Shown piece after piece: positions 45,537 to 54,503 of a DNA stretch of 64,000 bases (positions are counted from its first letter, which is position 1; each line of letters opens with the position of its first letter). The notes under the pieces were generated by a model. That model was given only the letters and a program-made list of their open reading frames with translations, was not told the origin of the DNA and made no database searches. Source of the stretch: Brevibacillus migulae (GTDB taxonomy: Bacteria > Bacillota > Bacilli > Brevibacillales > Brevibacillaceae); contig NZ_SDKD01000012.1 of NCBI RefSeq assembly GCF_004521915.1, positions 62,001 through 126,000 of the forward strand, in the 5' to 3' direction. The position numbers and the translations under genes were made by a program.

Positions 45537-46877
45537 ATGCGGAAAGAGGGAGTAAAGATCGTCACGATCGGCGGCGGCTCCAGCTATACGCCTGAGCTGG
45601 TCGAAGGCTTTATCAAGCGCTATGCGGAATTGCCCGTCCGTGAATTGTGGCTGACAGATATCCCCGAGGGCAAGGAAAAGCTCGAGATCGTGGGGAATTT
45701 GGCCAGGCGAATGGTGAAAAAAGCCGGGGTGCCGATGGAGATCCATCTGACCCTGGAGCGAAAAGAGGCATTGCCTGGCGCCGATTTTGTCACCACCCAG
45801 ATGCGTGTCGGTCGGCTGGAAGCACGCATCAAAGATGAACGGATTCCGCTGTCGCACGGCATCATCGGCCAGGAGACGAATGGCGCTGGCGGATTGTTCA
45901 AAGGCTTGCGCACGATTCCGGTGCTGCTGGCGATCGCAGAAGAAATGCAACAGCTTTGTCCCGATGCCTGGCTGATCAATTTCACCAATCCTGCAGGCAT
46001 GGTGACAGAGGCGTTGCTGCGCTACGGGAAGCATCTCAAGGTGCTGGGCATTTGCAATGTTCCGATCACGACCAGGATGACGATCGCATCCATGCTGGGT
46101 GTCGAGGCAGATCGCCTGCATATCGATTTTGCCGGCTTGAATCATCTGGTCTACGGGCTGCGTGTCACGGTGGACGGCGAAGAGGTGACGGGACAAGTAT
46201 TGGAGCTGTTGGCCGACCCGGAAAAGCAGCTGTCGATGCGCAACATTGCCCCGATGCCGTGGGAGCCAACCTTCCTGAAAGCATTGGGTGTGATCCCATG
46301 TCCGTATCACCGTTATTACTACAAGACCGAGCAGATTCTGGCGGAAGAGCTGAAACAGTTTGCGGCAGGAACCACCCGTGCCGAGGTGGTGAAGAAGCTG
46401 GAGGATGACCTGTTCGCCCTGTACCAGGATGAACAGCTCGAAACCAAGCCGGACATTCTGGCGAAGCGGGGCGGTGCCTATTACAGCGACGCTGCCTGCA
46501 GCCTGATCTCTTCCCTTTACAATGATAAGCACGATATCCATACCCTGAATATCCGCAACAATGGCACGATTGAGGGGATTCCGGATGAATCGGCCGTAGA
46601 GGTGAATTGCATCGTAACCAAGGAAGGTCCCAAGCCCATACCGGTCGGAGCGCTTCCGGAAGCGGTAAATGGACTGGTGCAGCAAATCAAGTCCTTTGAA
46701 CGGGTAGCCGCAGAAGCAGCCGTCACAGGCTCCTACGACAAAGCATTGCTGGCGATGACCATCAATCCGCTGGTACCAAGCGACTCCATCGCCAAGACGG
46801 TATTGGATGAAATGCTTGCGGCACATCAGGAATTTCTGCCGCAGTTTGGCAAACACCTACAAGAAATGATGGGATGA
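45537..46877 (+). CDS. GH4 family 6-phospho-glycosidase (NAD+/Mn2+ dependent)
   Basis: A 446-residue family 4 glycosidase. The NAD-binding start [19 protein letters not shown], the block [17 protein letters not shown], the metal cysteine in GICNVPI, and [10 protein letters not shown] are all intact. Relatives (LicH, CelF) hydrolyse 6-phospho-beta-glucosides by an oxidation-elimination route. In this operon the substrate may be a 6-phosphorylated amino-sugar disaccharide, which would be new for the family; that is inference. GGGGGGAG precedes ATG 45537, and the stop overlaps anmK (ATGA). Confidence 0.9.
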   Translation: MRKEGVKIVTIGGGSSYTPELVEGFIKRYAELPVRELWLTDIPEGKEKLEIVGNLARRMVKKAGVPMEIHLTLERKEALPGADFVTTQMRVGRLEARIKDERIPLSHGIIGQETNGAGGLFKGLRTIPVLLAIAEEMQQLCPDAWLINFTNPAGMVTEALLRYGKHLKVLGICNVPITTRMTIASMLGVEADRLHIDFAGLNHLVYGLRVTVDGEEVTGQVLELLADPEKQLSMRNIAPMPWEPTFLKALGVIPCPYHRYYYKTEQILAEELKQFAAGTTRAEVVKKLEDDLFALYQDEQLETKPDILAKRGGAYYSDAACSLISSLYNDKHDIHTLNIRNNGTIEGIPDESAVEVNCIVTKEGPKPIPVGALPEAVNGLVQQIKSFERVAAEAAVTGSYDKALLAMTINPLVPSDSIAKTVLDEMLAAHQEFLPQFGKHLQEMMG

Positions 46878-48085
46878 AGATGGGATACATCATCGGGTTA
46901 ATGTCGGGGACCTCGCTGGATGGAATCGATGCGGCGCTGACGAGAATCGAGGGCAGTGGGATGGAAACAAAAGTCGAGCTGATCGATTTTCTGACGCTGC
47001 CCTTTTCCAATGAAATCAAACGGGAAATCATGGCGGGGACCTCGCCGGAGCTGTCCAATGTGCAGCTCCTTTGCAGTTTGAATGTGAAGCTGGGGGAGCT
47101 GTTTGCGGACGCTGTGGAAGCGATTTGCCGGAAAAACAGCCTTCCTTTTTCACAGCTGACGGCCATCGGCTCCCACGGCCAGACCATGTACCATCAGCCT
47201 ATGCAGGAAGGCAAATATGTCCCGTCCACCCTGCAAATCGGGGAACCGGCCATCATCGCTTACCGGACGAACACATTGGTGGTTTCCAATTTCCGTACGA
47301 TGGATATGGCAGCTGGCGGTCAGGGAGCGCCGCTTGTGCCGTATACCGAGCTGATCCTGTACCGCGATGAGCAAAAATCGCGGCTGCTGCAGAATATCGG
47401 CGGCATTGGCAATGTGACGGTCATCCCCAAAGGGGCGGCGGGAGATGATGTTTATGCTTTTGACACGGGGCCGGGCAATATGATCATCGATGAGCTTTGC
47501 AGGATGCTCTTTGATCTGCCCTATGACAAAAATGGCGAGCTGGCTGCACAGGGTACGGTGGACCAAGCGCTGCTGGCTTCCTGCATGCGGCTGCCGTTTC
47601 TCACCCAGTCACCGCCGAAATCAACGGGCCGGGAATTGTTCGGCAAGCATTTTGTGGAGCGGTTGGTCCGGGCGTTCGCTCATGTGTCAAAGCATGATCT
47701 GTTAGCGACCATGACGATGTTTACCGCTGCATCAATCGCAGAAAGCTACAAGCAATTTGTTTTTCCTAAGCAGCATATCGATGAAGTCATCATCGGCGGC
47801 GGAGGCAGCTACAATTTGACGCTTCTGCGTATGCTCCGCGAGAGGCTGGGCGAGAATTGCCGGGTATTGACCCAGGAAGATCTCGGTTTTTCCTCGGAAG
47901 CAAAGGAGGCAATCGCCTTTGCGATCCTTGCCAATGAAACACTGCATCGGCTTCCGGGAAATTTGCCGTCTGCTACCGGGGCAAGAGAACCCGTGATCCT
48001 GGGGAATCTCACTTTGCCGCCAAGAACCACACAGAGAGGGAATCAAGAGGGAGGGATTGGAGATGGATCATTTAAAAAAGGATGA
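46874..48085 (+). CDS. anmK: Anhydro-N-acetylmuramic acid kinase
   Basis: A 403-residue ASKHA-fold kinase that opens the 1,6-anhydro ring of anhydroMurNAc and phosphorylates it to MurNAc-6-P. Signature [15 protein letters not shown] at the N-terminus, [21 protein letters not shown] and IIGGGGSYN are present. Its product feeds MurQ. Anhydro ends are made by lytic transglycosylases, including the cortex-lytic SleB of germinating spores. Overlaps the genes on both sides. Confidence 0.94.
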   Translation: MKMGYIIGLMSGTSLDGIDAALTRIEGSGMETKVELIDFLTLPFSNEIKREIMAGTSPELSNVQLLCSLNVKLGELFADAVEAICRKNSLPFSQLTAIGSHGQTMYHQPMQEGKYVPSTLQIGEPAIIAYRTNTLVVSNFRTMDMAAGGQGAPLVPYTELILYRDEQKSRLLQNIGGIGNVTVIPKGAAGDDVYAFDTGPGNMIIDELCRMLFDLPYDKNGELAAQGTVDQALLASCMRLPFLTQSPPKSTGRELFGKHFVERLVRAFAHVSKHDLLATMTMFTAASIAESYKQFVFPKQHIDEVIIGGGGSYNLTLLRMLRERLGENCRVLTQEDLGFSSEAKEAIAFAILANETLHRLPGNLPSATGAREPVILGNLTLPPRTTQRGNQEGGIGDGSFKKG

Positions 48086-48395
48086 GGAGTCCATTTTCAA
48101 CATTATCGTACATAGCGGAAACGCGCGCGGCTATGCGTTTGAAGCAATGGAGGCGGCGGAGCAGTACGATTTTGCCAAAGCGGACGAACTGATGCGCCAG
48201 TCAAACGAAGAGCTGCGTCTGGCCCATGAAACCCAAACGACGTTGATTCAGGCAGAGCTGAATGGCGAAGGGCCGGAAAAATCACTGCTCATGATTCATG
48301 CTCAGGACCACTTGATGACCGCGATGAGCGAGCAAAAGCTGATCGAGCATATGATCCGTATCGTGAAAAAAATAAAGGAGGAGTGCCAGTCATGA
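48063..48395 (+). CDS. PTS lactose/cellobiose-family EIIA
   Basis: A 110-residue helical phosphocarrier. The phosphorylated His79 and the Mg-binding Asp82 lie in [22 protein letters not shown] gives ATG 48063; a TTG two codons earlier is too close to it. The gene overlaps anmK by 23 bases and mupG by four, so the PTS subunits are spread along one operon. Confidence 0.92.
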   Translation: MDHLKKDEESIFNIIVHSGNARGYAFEAMEAAEQYDFAKADELMRQSNEELRLAHETQTTLIQAELNGEGPEKSLLMIHAQDHLMTAMSEQKLIEHMIRIVKKIKEECQS

Positions 48396-49483
48396 ACCGT
48401 CTGGGCATCTCCATCTATCCGGAGCATTCGACGCCTGAGCAGGATCAGGCTTACATCGCGCTCGCACACAAGCACGGCTACACCCGCATCTTTACATGTC
48501 TGCTTTCCGTCGAAGGCGACCAGGAAACGATCATGAAAGGCTTTCGAGATACGATTGCCTATGCCAATCAGCTGGGCATGGAGGTCATCGTGGACATCGC
48601 CCCGCGTGTCTTTGGCGCATTGGGCATCTCGTATCAGGATCTCTCCTTCTTCCATCAGCTTGGGGCGTACGGCATTCGCATGGACTTGGGCTTTACCGGC
48701 AACGAAGAGTCGATCATGACCCATAATCCGTATGGGCTGAAAATCGAGCTGAATATGAGCAGCGGCACCAAATATATCGACAACATCATGACCTATCAGC
48801 CGAATCGCGACAATCTGATCGGTTCGCATAACTTTTATCCGCATCGCTACTCGGGTCTGTCGCTGAAGCACTTCCTCAGCTGCAGCGAGCAGTTCAAGCA
48901 ATACGGCATTCGCACATCCGCGTTTGTCAACGCCCGGACGGCCACCTACGGTCCCTGGCCGATCATGGAGGGCTTGTGCAGCCTGGAGATGCACCGGACG
49001 CTGCCGATTGATGTCCAAGCCAAGCATCTCTTTGCCACCGGGCTGATTGATGATGTGATCATCGCCAACGCCTATGCCACGGAGGAAGAGCTGCAGCTGC
49101 TGCAGCAAGTGAAGCCGGGGATGCTGACGTTCAAGGCCGATCTGTATGAGACGATTACCGACTTGGAACGGAAAATCGTGCTGGAAGAGCTGCACTTTTA
49201 CCGCGGGGATGTATCGGATTATTTGATCCGTTCAACGCAATCGCGGGTGAAATACAAGGCGGAGGAATTCAAGCCGACGTATACGCCGCCGATTCGCCGC
49301 GGCGATATCCTGATCGAAAACGAGCTGTACGGCCAATACAAAGGGGAACTGCAAATCGCCCTGCAGGACATGGAGAACTCCGGCAAGACAAATGTGGTCG
49401 GACGTATCGCGGAAGAGGAGCTTTTCCTGTTGGATTACCTGCAGCCATGGAGCAAATTTGCCTTCTCCGCAACCGCCAAGTAG
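48392..49483 (+). CDS. mupG: 6-phospho-N-acetylmuramidase (DUF871/MupG family)
   Basis: A 363-residue TIM-barrel protein with the DUF871 opening [13 protein letters not shown], the core blocks VIVDIAPRVFGALGI and IRMDLGFTGNEE with acidic residues, HNFYPHRYSGLS, and a C-terminal cyclophilin-like domain (about 245-360). S. aureus MupG cuts MurNAc-6-P-GlcNAc to MurNAc-6-P and GlcNAc. AAAGGAGGAG sets ATG 48392, which overlaps the EIIA stop. It supplies substrates for MurQ and for the kinase downstream. Confidence 0.92.
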   Translation: MNRLGISIYPEHSTPEQDQAYIALAHKHGYTRIFTCLLSVEGDQETIMKGFRDTIAYANQLGMEVIVDIAPRVFGALGISYQDLSFFHQLGAYGIRMDLGFTGNEESIMTHNPYGLKIELNMSSGTKYIDNIMTYQPNRDNLIGSHNFYPHRYSGLSLKHFLSCSEQFKQYGIRTSAFVNARTATYGPWPIMEGLCSLEMHRTLPIDVQAKHLFATGLIDDVIIANAYATEEELQLLQQVKPGMLTFKADLYETITDLERKIVLEELHFYRGDVSDYLIRSTQSRVKYKAEEFKPTYTPPIRRGDILIENELYGQYKGELQIALQDMENSGKTNVVGRIAEEELFLLDYLQPWSKFAFSATAK

Positions 49484-49493
49484 GAGGCTGGTG

Positions 49494-50399
49494 ATGGATT
49501 ACATCATCGGTGTCGATGGCGGCGGGACGAAAACGGAAGCGATCGCCTACAGCATGCGGGGGGAAGAAGTAAGCCGCGCTGCCAGCGGCTTCGCCAATGT
49601 CCTCGTGGACGCACCGAAGGCGATCGGGCATATCCTCGAGGCGGTTCGCGCGTGCATCGCGGCTGCTCCGTCAGAGGGTACGTGCCGGTTTTTGGGGCTG
49701 GGTCTTGCGGGGATCGACAGCGGCAAGCATCGAGATCGTTTGGAACAAGCTTTGCAGGAAAGCTTTTCGTTTCCGTACCAGATTGTCAATGATGCCCGGC
49801 TCGCTCACGCTGCAGCCTTGCAAGGCAAAGACGGCATCCTCACGATAGCCGGAACGGGCTCAGTCGCTTTCGGGCTCAAAGCGGGCGACAGCCAGATGAC
49901 CGGAGCATGGGGGCATCTGCTGGGCGATGAGGGGAGCGGGTACTGGATTGTCATGGAAGCGTTTCGGCAGATGATCCGGGAAGAGGAATGCGACCTTTCG
50001 CTCGGGTCTTTGAGTAGGGTGCTGATGGAGCGTCTGGCGATTAAAGCGGTACCGGAGATCAAGCGATTTGTGTACGGAGCTGCCAAAGGGGAAATTGCAG
50101 CGTTGGTTCCGGCGGTGGTCGAGACAGCCGGGCAGGGAGATGCTTTTGCCTCCTCGCTATTGCGGTCTGCCGGGAAGGAACTCGCGGAGATGACCCTGCG
50201 CTTGTATCGGAAGCAGGGATTTGCGGAGAAGGAGTATGTGCCGATTGCTCTAAAGGGAAGCATCTTGACCAAGATTCCGCTGGTTCAGGAGGCGTTTCTG
50301 CAGACAATGCGTACAGCGATTCCGACAGCCCAGTTTGTCATTGACGAAGGCTCTGCTGCAAAAGGGGCGTATTATCTGGCTTTACAGCAGTTTTCATAG
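49494..50399 (+). CDS. BadF/BadG/BcrA-family amino-sugar kinase (GlcNAc/MurNAc kinase)
   Basis: A 301-residue ASKHA kinase: phosphate-1 motif IIGVDGGGTKTEAIAYS at the N-terminus, LGLAGID, NDARLAHAAA with the catalytic Asp, TIAGTGSVAFG, and GAWGHLLGDEGSGYWI. MurK of Clostridium, in the same family, phosphorylates both MurNAc and GlcNAc at O6. Here it would convert the GlcNAc released by MupG into GlcNAc-6-P. AGGAGG precedes ATG 49494. Last gene of the operon. Confidence 0.88.
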   Translation: MDYIIGVDGGGTKTEAIAYSMRGEEVSRAASGFANVLVDAPKAIGHILEAVRACIAAAPSEGTCRFLGLGLAGIDSGKHRDRLEQALQESFSFPYQIVNDARLAHAAALQGKDGILTIAGTGSVAFGLKAGDSQMTGAWGHLLGDEGSGYWIVMEAFRQMIREEECDLSLGSLSRVLMERLAIKAVPEIKRFVYGAAKGEIAALVPAVVETAGQGDAFASSLLRSAGKELAEMTLRLYRKQGFAEKEYVPIALKGSILTKIPLVQEAFLQTMRTAIPTAQFVIDEGSAAKGAYYLALQQFS

Positions 50400-50415
50400 A
50401 GTAAATTACGATGAA

Positions 50416-50446
50416 AAGGGATGCCATTCGTGGGCATCCCTTTTTT
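50416..50446 (+). terminator. Terminator of the wall-sugar operon
   Basis: Stem aagggatgcc (50416-50425) with ggcatccctt (50433-50442) and six Ts. No other strong terminator is seen back to murQ. Confidence 0.92.
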
Positions 50447-50485
50447 ATCGTGAGCAGGTTAGGTTGAGCGGGTTTTATTTATATA

Positions 50486-50516
50486 GCCGCCCTCTCTTCT
50501 CTTCCCCACCACAATG
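50486..50516. repeat. Solo right-end remnant of a type B repeat
   Basis: GCCGCCCTCTCTTCTCTTCC and CCACCACAATG match the right end of copy 3 (33878-33898). Nothing of the left arm remains, so it is a decayed copy. Confidence 0.55.
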
Positions 50517-50565
50517 ATGGAACCAAAAAAGAAAAGGCTTATGTAAAGTGCCTGTCCGCAGAATC

Positions 50566-50618
50566 TTAAAAGAAGCTTAACAATTCATAAACATCCGCAC
50601 AACATAGGACAGGTATAG
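50566..50618 (+). promoter_or_regulatory. PhoP box and promoter of the pst operon
   Basis: Four hexamers with exact 11-base period, TTAAAA (50566), TTAACA (50577), TAAACA (50588), ACAACA (50599), match tandem TTWACA PhoP repeats. A -10 TATAGT follows at 50613-50618 with no -35, as for PhoP-activated promoters. Confidence 0.82.
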
Positions 50619-50667
50619 TTAACTCATGAAAGAAAACAAGGAAACATTAGGGGAGGATTTTTCACTC

Positions 50668-51606
50668 ATGAAACGTATGAGCAAGTTGTTCATGGCTTTT
50701 GCATTTGCTGCCACTGTCTTGGCCGGATGTGGTACTGGTAGCACATCGTCCACACCTGCACCTGCAACGACAGAACAACCAAAACAAGAAGCAAGTCAAG
50801 CTGCAGCACCTAGCAGCGAGCAGACCACTTCCAGTGAACCGGTTACCGCTGTTGGTTCTACTGCAATGCAACCCCTTGTTGAACAGGCTGCAAAAGATTT
50901 CATGGCGAAAAACGCTGGCGCACAAATCCAAGTGCAAGGCGGCGGTAGCGGTACAGGCTTGAGCCAAGTGGCTGAAGGCGCTGCAACGATCGGTAACTCT
51001 GATATTTTTGCAGAAGAGAAAAAAGGCATTCCAGCAAATGAACTGGTAGACCATAAAGTGGCTGTAGTCGGCATGGTTGCCGCAGTTAGCCCAAAAGTAG
51101 GCATCGATAATCTCACGAAACAACAATTGATTGATATCTTTACCGGCAAAATCACCAACTGGAAAGAAGTTGGCGGCGCTGATATGAAAGTGACGCTGGT
51201 AAACCGTCCGAAGAGCTCCGGTACCCGCGCTACTTTCCACACATTTGCTCTGGATAAAAATGAAGAGGCTGAAGGCATCACAGAGGATTCCTCCGGTACT
51301 GTTCGCAAAATCATCGCAGAAACTCCTGGCGCAATCGGTTACTTGGCCCTGTCTTACATCGATGACTCTGTAAAAGCGTTGAAATTGGATGGCGTAGAAG
51401 CGAATGCAGAAAACATTTCCACCAACAAATACCCAGTGTGGGCTTATGAGCACATGTATACAAAAGGTGAGCCAACTGGTACTGCGAAAGCATTCCTCGA
51501 CTACATCCTGAGTGAAGAAGTGCAAAAGAAAACCGTTACTGAGCTTGGTTTCTTGCCTGTAACGGATATGAAAGTGGAACGTGACGCTGAAGGGAAAATC
51601 AAATAA
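50668..51606 (+). CDS. pstS: Phosphate-binding lipoprotein
   Basis: A 312-residue lipoprotein with lipobox TVLAGC (Cys21), a Ser/Thr/Pro/Gln linker, and the PstS fold. Phosphate-contact motifs VGSTAMQPLVEQAA, GGGSGTGL, NSDIF and RPKSSGTRATF are intact. GGGGAGG lies 11 bases before ATG 50668. First gene of the Pho-controlled transporter; a hairpin follows it. Confidence 0.95.
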   Translation: MKRMSKLFMAFAFAATVLAGCGTGSTSSTPAPATTEQPKQEASQAAAPSSEQTTSSEPVTAVGSTAMQPLVEQAAKDFMAKNAGAQIQVQGGGSGTGLSQVAEGAATIGNSDIFAEEKKGIPANELVDHKVAVVGMVAAVSPKVGIDNLTKQQLIDIFTGKITNWKEVGGADMKVTLVNRPKSSGTRATFHTFALDKNEEAEGITEDSSGTVRKIIAETPGAIGYLALSYIDDSVKALKLDGVEANAENISTNKYPVWAYEHMYTKGEPTGTAKAFLDYILSEEVQKKTVTELGFLPVTDMKVERDAEGKIK

Positions 51607-51634
51607 GCAAGCAACTACCTAACCAAATAGAAAA

Positions 51635-51664
51635 GAGGGGTATACGCTACCCCTCATTCTGTTT
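51635..51664 (+). terminator. Attenuating hairpin between pstS and pstC
   Basis: Perfect eight-base stem (51635-51642 with 51648-51655), five-base loop, followed by ATTCTGTTTGTTTT. The weak T-run suggests partial termination or mRNA protection, giving more pstS than pstCAB. Confidence 0.65.
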
Positions 51665-51682
51665 GTTTTCGGAGGGAGATAT

Positions 51683-52672
51683 ATGAGCCATCAGGGTACT
51701 GAAGGAACATTGTTGACGAACAATGTGCAGACAAACAACATAGAGAATGCAACCGCCGTTACTGCGATCCAGCAAAAACTGACCACTCGCAATCGTAATA
51801 TATATAGAGAAAACCTATTCGGGCGTATTGTTGCGTTAATTTGCGCAGCGTTATTAATTCTGCTTGTTCTTTCCATTACGTATTTTATCGCCTCAAAAGG
51901 ATTGTCTACCTTCTTCGTAGATGGAGTCAGCATAAAAGAGTTTTTGACCGGATTGAAGTGGGATCCAGAGGATGAGCCTGCGCAATTTGGTGTATTTCCC
52001 TTTATTTTAGGTTCGTTTTTGGTCACTCTGCTTGCAGCGGTGATTGCGGCGCCGCTTGGGATTGGCGCTGCCATTTTCATGACCGAGATTTCTCCGGGAT
52101 TCGGAAAACGGGTATTGAAACCTGTTATTGAGTTATTGGTGGGGATCCCATCCGTTGTCTATGGTTACGTGGGATTAACCCTGTTGGTTCCTTTTATCCG
52201 GGAACAGTTTGAAGTGTTGGGCTTCAGCGTATTGGCTGGTGGCTGCGTGTTGGCATTGATGATCTTGCCAACCATTACAAGTGTGACAACAGATGCGATT
52301 GAAGCGGTACCGCAGGATTTGCGAAATGCCTCCTTGGCGTTGGGTGCGACACGCTGGCAGACGATCTGGAATGTGGTGCTGCATAGTGCCTTGCCTGGCT
52401 GCCTGACCGCCGTTGTCCTGGGGATGGCGCGCGCGTTTGGGGAAGCGCTGGCGGTTCAGATGGTGATTGGGAATACTACGAAATTGCCAGAGAGCATTCT
52501 CGATCCGATCAGCACGCTGACAAGCGGAATCACCCTGAACATGGGAAATACCATTGCCGGTACGCCGTATAACAATGCACTGTGGTCTATGGCATTGATT
52601 CTGCTCCTCATGTCGTTTGCATTCATTATGATTCTTCGCATCATGGGCAGAAAGAAGCTGAGTAACCGATGA
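51683..52672 (+). CDS. pstC: Phosphate ABC transporter permease PstC
   Basis: A 329-residue permease with a long hydrophilic N-terminus (about 50 residues), six helices, and the EAA-type loop LRNASLALGATRWQTIWNVVL near residue 215. GGAGGGAG precedes ATG 51683. The stop overlaps pstA by four bases. Confidence 0.95.
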   Translation: MSHQGTEGTLLTNNVQTNNIENATAVTAIQQKLTTRNRNIYRENLFGRIVALICAALLILLVLSITYFIASKGLSTFFVDGVSIKEFLTGLKWDPEDEPAQFGVFPFILGSFLVTLLAAVIAAPLGIGAAIFMTEISPGFGKRVLKPVIELLVGIPSVVYGYVGLTLLVPFIREQFEVLGFSVLAGGCVLALMILPTITSVTTDAIEAVPQDLRNASLALGATRWQTIWNVVLHSALPGCLTAVVLGMARAFGEALAVQMVIGNTTKLPESILDPISTLTSGITLNMGNTIAGTPYNNALWSMALILLLMSFAFIMILRIMGRKKLSNR

Positions 52673-53568
52673 AAGTAAAAGCAAAATCGCTTGATCATAT
52701 AGCTACCTTTCTTTTGACCACCATCGCGGTACTGATCATTGGCGTATTGGTCTTGATGGTTGGATATATTTTGACCAAAGGCTATGACAAGTTCACCTTT
52801 GATTTCCTTACCTCGCCCCCGAATATCTCTGAGGCGGGGGGAGGAATTGGCCCTCAATTGTTCAACTCGTTTTACCTGTTGGTTTTGACGATGATCATTG
52901 CCCTGCCGTTGGGAGTCGGAGCAGGGATTTACATGGCTGAATACGCGCCGAATAACAAGTTTACTCAATACATTCGGATCAGTATTGAAGTGTTGTCTTC
53001 CTTGCCCTCCATTGTCATCGGTCTTTTCGGATTGCTCGTCTTCGTGACGATGACCGGTTGGGGATATACGCTGCTATCCGGTGCGTTAGCCTTAACCGTG
53101 TTTAATTTGCCGCTGCTCGTCCGTATCACGGAAGACGCTCTGCGCAACGTTCCTCCGAGTCAAAAGGAGGCAAGCTTGGCCTTGGGCATATCCAAATGGA
53201 AAACGATCACCTCGGTCATGCTGCCGGCAGCTTTGCCCGGGATCATCACCGGTTCGATTTTGGCATCGGGACGTGTATTTGGAGAAGCGGCAGCGCTGTT
53301 ATTTACGGCGGGTATGTCTTCACCTGACTTGAATTTTAATACGTTTGACTTGAACGGCCCTACCTCGCCCCTTAACCCGTTCCGCCCGGCCGAGACCTTG
53401 GCGGTTCATATTTGGAAGGTAAATAGTGAGGGATTGACCCCTGACGCCCGTGACGTAGCGGATGGGGCAGCTGCGATTTTGGTGTTGGCAGTCCTGCTGT
53501 TCAACCTGTTTGCCCGTTGGTTCGGAACGTGGATTTACAACAAAATTACTTCGGGTGCCAGACGATAG
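52669..53568 (+). CDS. pstA: Phosphate ABC transporter permease PstA
   Basis: A 299-residue permease with six helices and the loop [20 protein letters not shown] near residue 160. It carries [11 protein letters not shown], typical of PstA. It starts inside the pstC stop codon (ATGA). Confidence 0.95.
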   Translation: MKVKAKSLDHIATFLLTTIAVLIIGVLVLMVGYILTKGYDKFTFDFLTSPPNISEAGGGIGPQLFNSFYLLVLTMIIALPLGVGAGIYMAEYAPNNKFTQYIRISIEVLSSLPSIVIGLFGLLVFVTMTGWGYTLLSGALALTVFNLPLLVRITEDALRNVPPSQKEASLALGISKWKTITSVMLPAALPGIITGSILASGRVFGEAAALLFTAGMSSPDLNFNTFDLNGPTSPLNPFRPAETLAVHIWKVNSEGLTPDARDVADGAAAILVLAVLLFNLFARWFGTWIYNKITSGARR

Positions 53569-53585
53569 GAAGAGGGGGAGCTAAC

Positions 53586-54359
53586 ATGCTTGTAAATGAG
53601 GCTCAGCAAACAGTCATCAAAACAACGGATCTATCTGTCTACTATGGCGAAAAACAAGCGTTAAAGCAGATTCATATGGATATCGAACGGAATTCGGTTA
53701 CGGCTTTCATCGGTCCTTCTGGCTGTGGAAAATCCACCTTTCTGCGCAGTCTGAACCGGATGAACGAATTGATTCCGAACTGTCGGGTAGAAGGATCCAT
53801 CCAGATCGACGGGATTGAGGTCAATACCGACAGTGTTCCGATTGAGGGACTTCGCAAAACCGTGGGAATGGTTTTTCAACGCGCGAACCCATTCTTTAAA
53901 TCGATCTATGAAAATATTGCGTTTGCGCCGCGTTTTCACGGGATGAAAAACAAGGGTGATCTTGATCATCTCGTGGAGCAAAGCTTGCGAAAAGCAGCAT
54001 TGTGGGATGAGGTAAAGGACCGTTTGCATGATTCCGCGCTGGCGCTTTCGGGTGGACAGCAGCAGCGTCTCTGCATCGCGCGTACGATTGCTACGGATCC
54101 AGCCGTTTTATTGCTAGACGAACCTGCATCTGCGCTGGACCCGATATCGACATTGAAAATTGAAGAGCTGATCGTGGAGTTGAAGGATGAATATACGATC
54201 GTGATTGTCACCCACAATTTGCATCAAGCAGCACGCATTTCCAACCAGACGGCCTTCTTCCTGATGGGCGAATTAGTGGAGATGGGGAATACGTCGAATC
54301 TGTTTACCTCACCGCAAGATAAGCGCACGGAAGATTATATCAGCGGAAAGTTTGGTTGA
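53586..54359 (+). CDS. pstB: Phosphate ABC transporter ATPase, copy 1
   Basis: A 257-residue ATPase with Walker [10 protein letters not shown], the PstB-specific [11 protein letters not shown], signature LSGGQQQRL, Walker [13 protein letters not shown]. After Q-loop Gln the sequence is RANPFFKS, differing from QHPNPFPKS in copy 2. GAGGGGGAG sets ATG 53586. No phoU follows. Confidence 0.94.
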   Translation: MLVNEAQQTVIKTTDLSVYYGEKQALKQIHMDIERNSVTAFIGPSGCGKSTFLRSLNRMNELIPNCRVEGSIQIDGIEVNTDSVPIEGLRKTVGMVFQRANPFFKSIYENIAFAPRFHGMKNKGDLDHLVEQSLRKAALWDEVKDRLHDSALALSGGQQQRLCIARTIATDPAVLLLDEPASALDPISTLKIEELIVELKDEYTIVIVTHNLHQAARISNQTAFFLMGELVEMGNTSNLFTSPQDKRTEDYISGKFG

Positions 54360-54360
54360 G

Positions 54361-54408
54361 AAATGGCCCCGCATCATCCGGGAGGGATGAGAGCGGGGCC
54401 ATTTTTTA
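54361..54408 (+). terminator. Terminator of the pstSCAB operon
   Basis: Twelve-base outer stem (54361-54372 with 54393-54404) and an inner catc/gatg stem, ending in six Ts. Confidence 0.92.
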
Positions 54409-54463
54409 ATCGAAGCCTTTTTCAGTCGATAAGAATTTATAAAATTCTCATCGACATAAGAGC

Positions 54464-54503
54464 AACTAAGCTCCGCCAAGTCTTTGGCGGAGCTTAGTTT
54501 TTT
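54464..54503. terminator. Bidirectional terminator between pstB copy 1 and the chemoreceptor
   Basis: Perfect 16-base stem (54464-54479 with 54484-54499), four-base loop, T-run on the plus side. It lies one base past the chemoreceptor stop, so it serves that minus-strand gene as well. Confidence 0.88.

Noticed and set aside
45330..46856. 508-aa frame on the minus strand
   Set aside because: Antisense to the GH4 gene, which has all family motifs.
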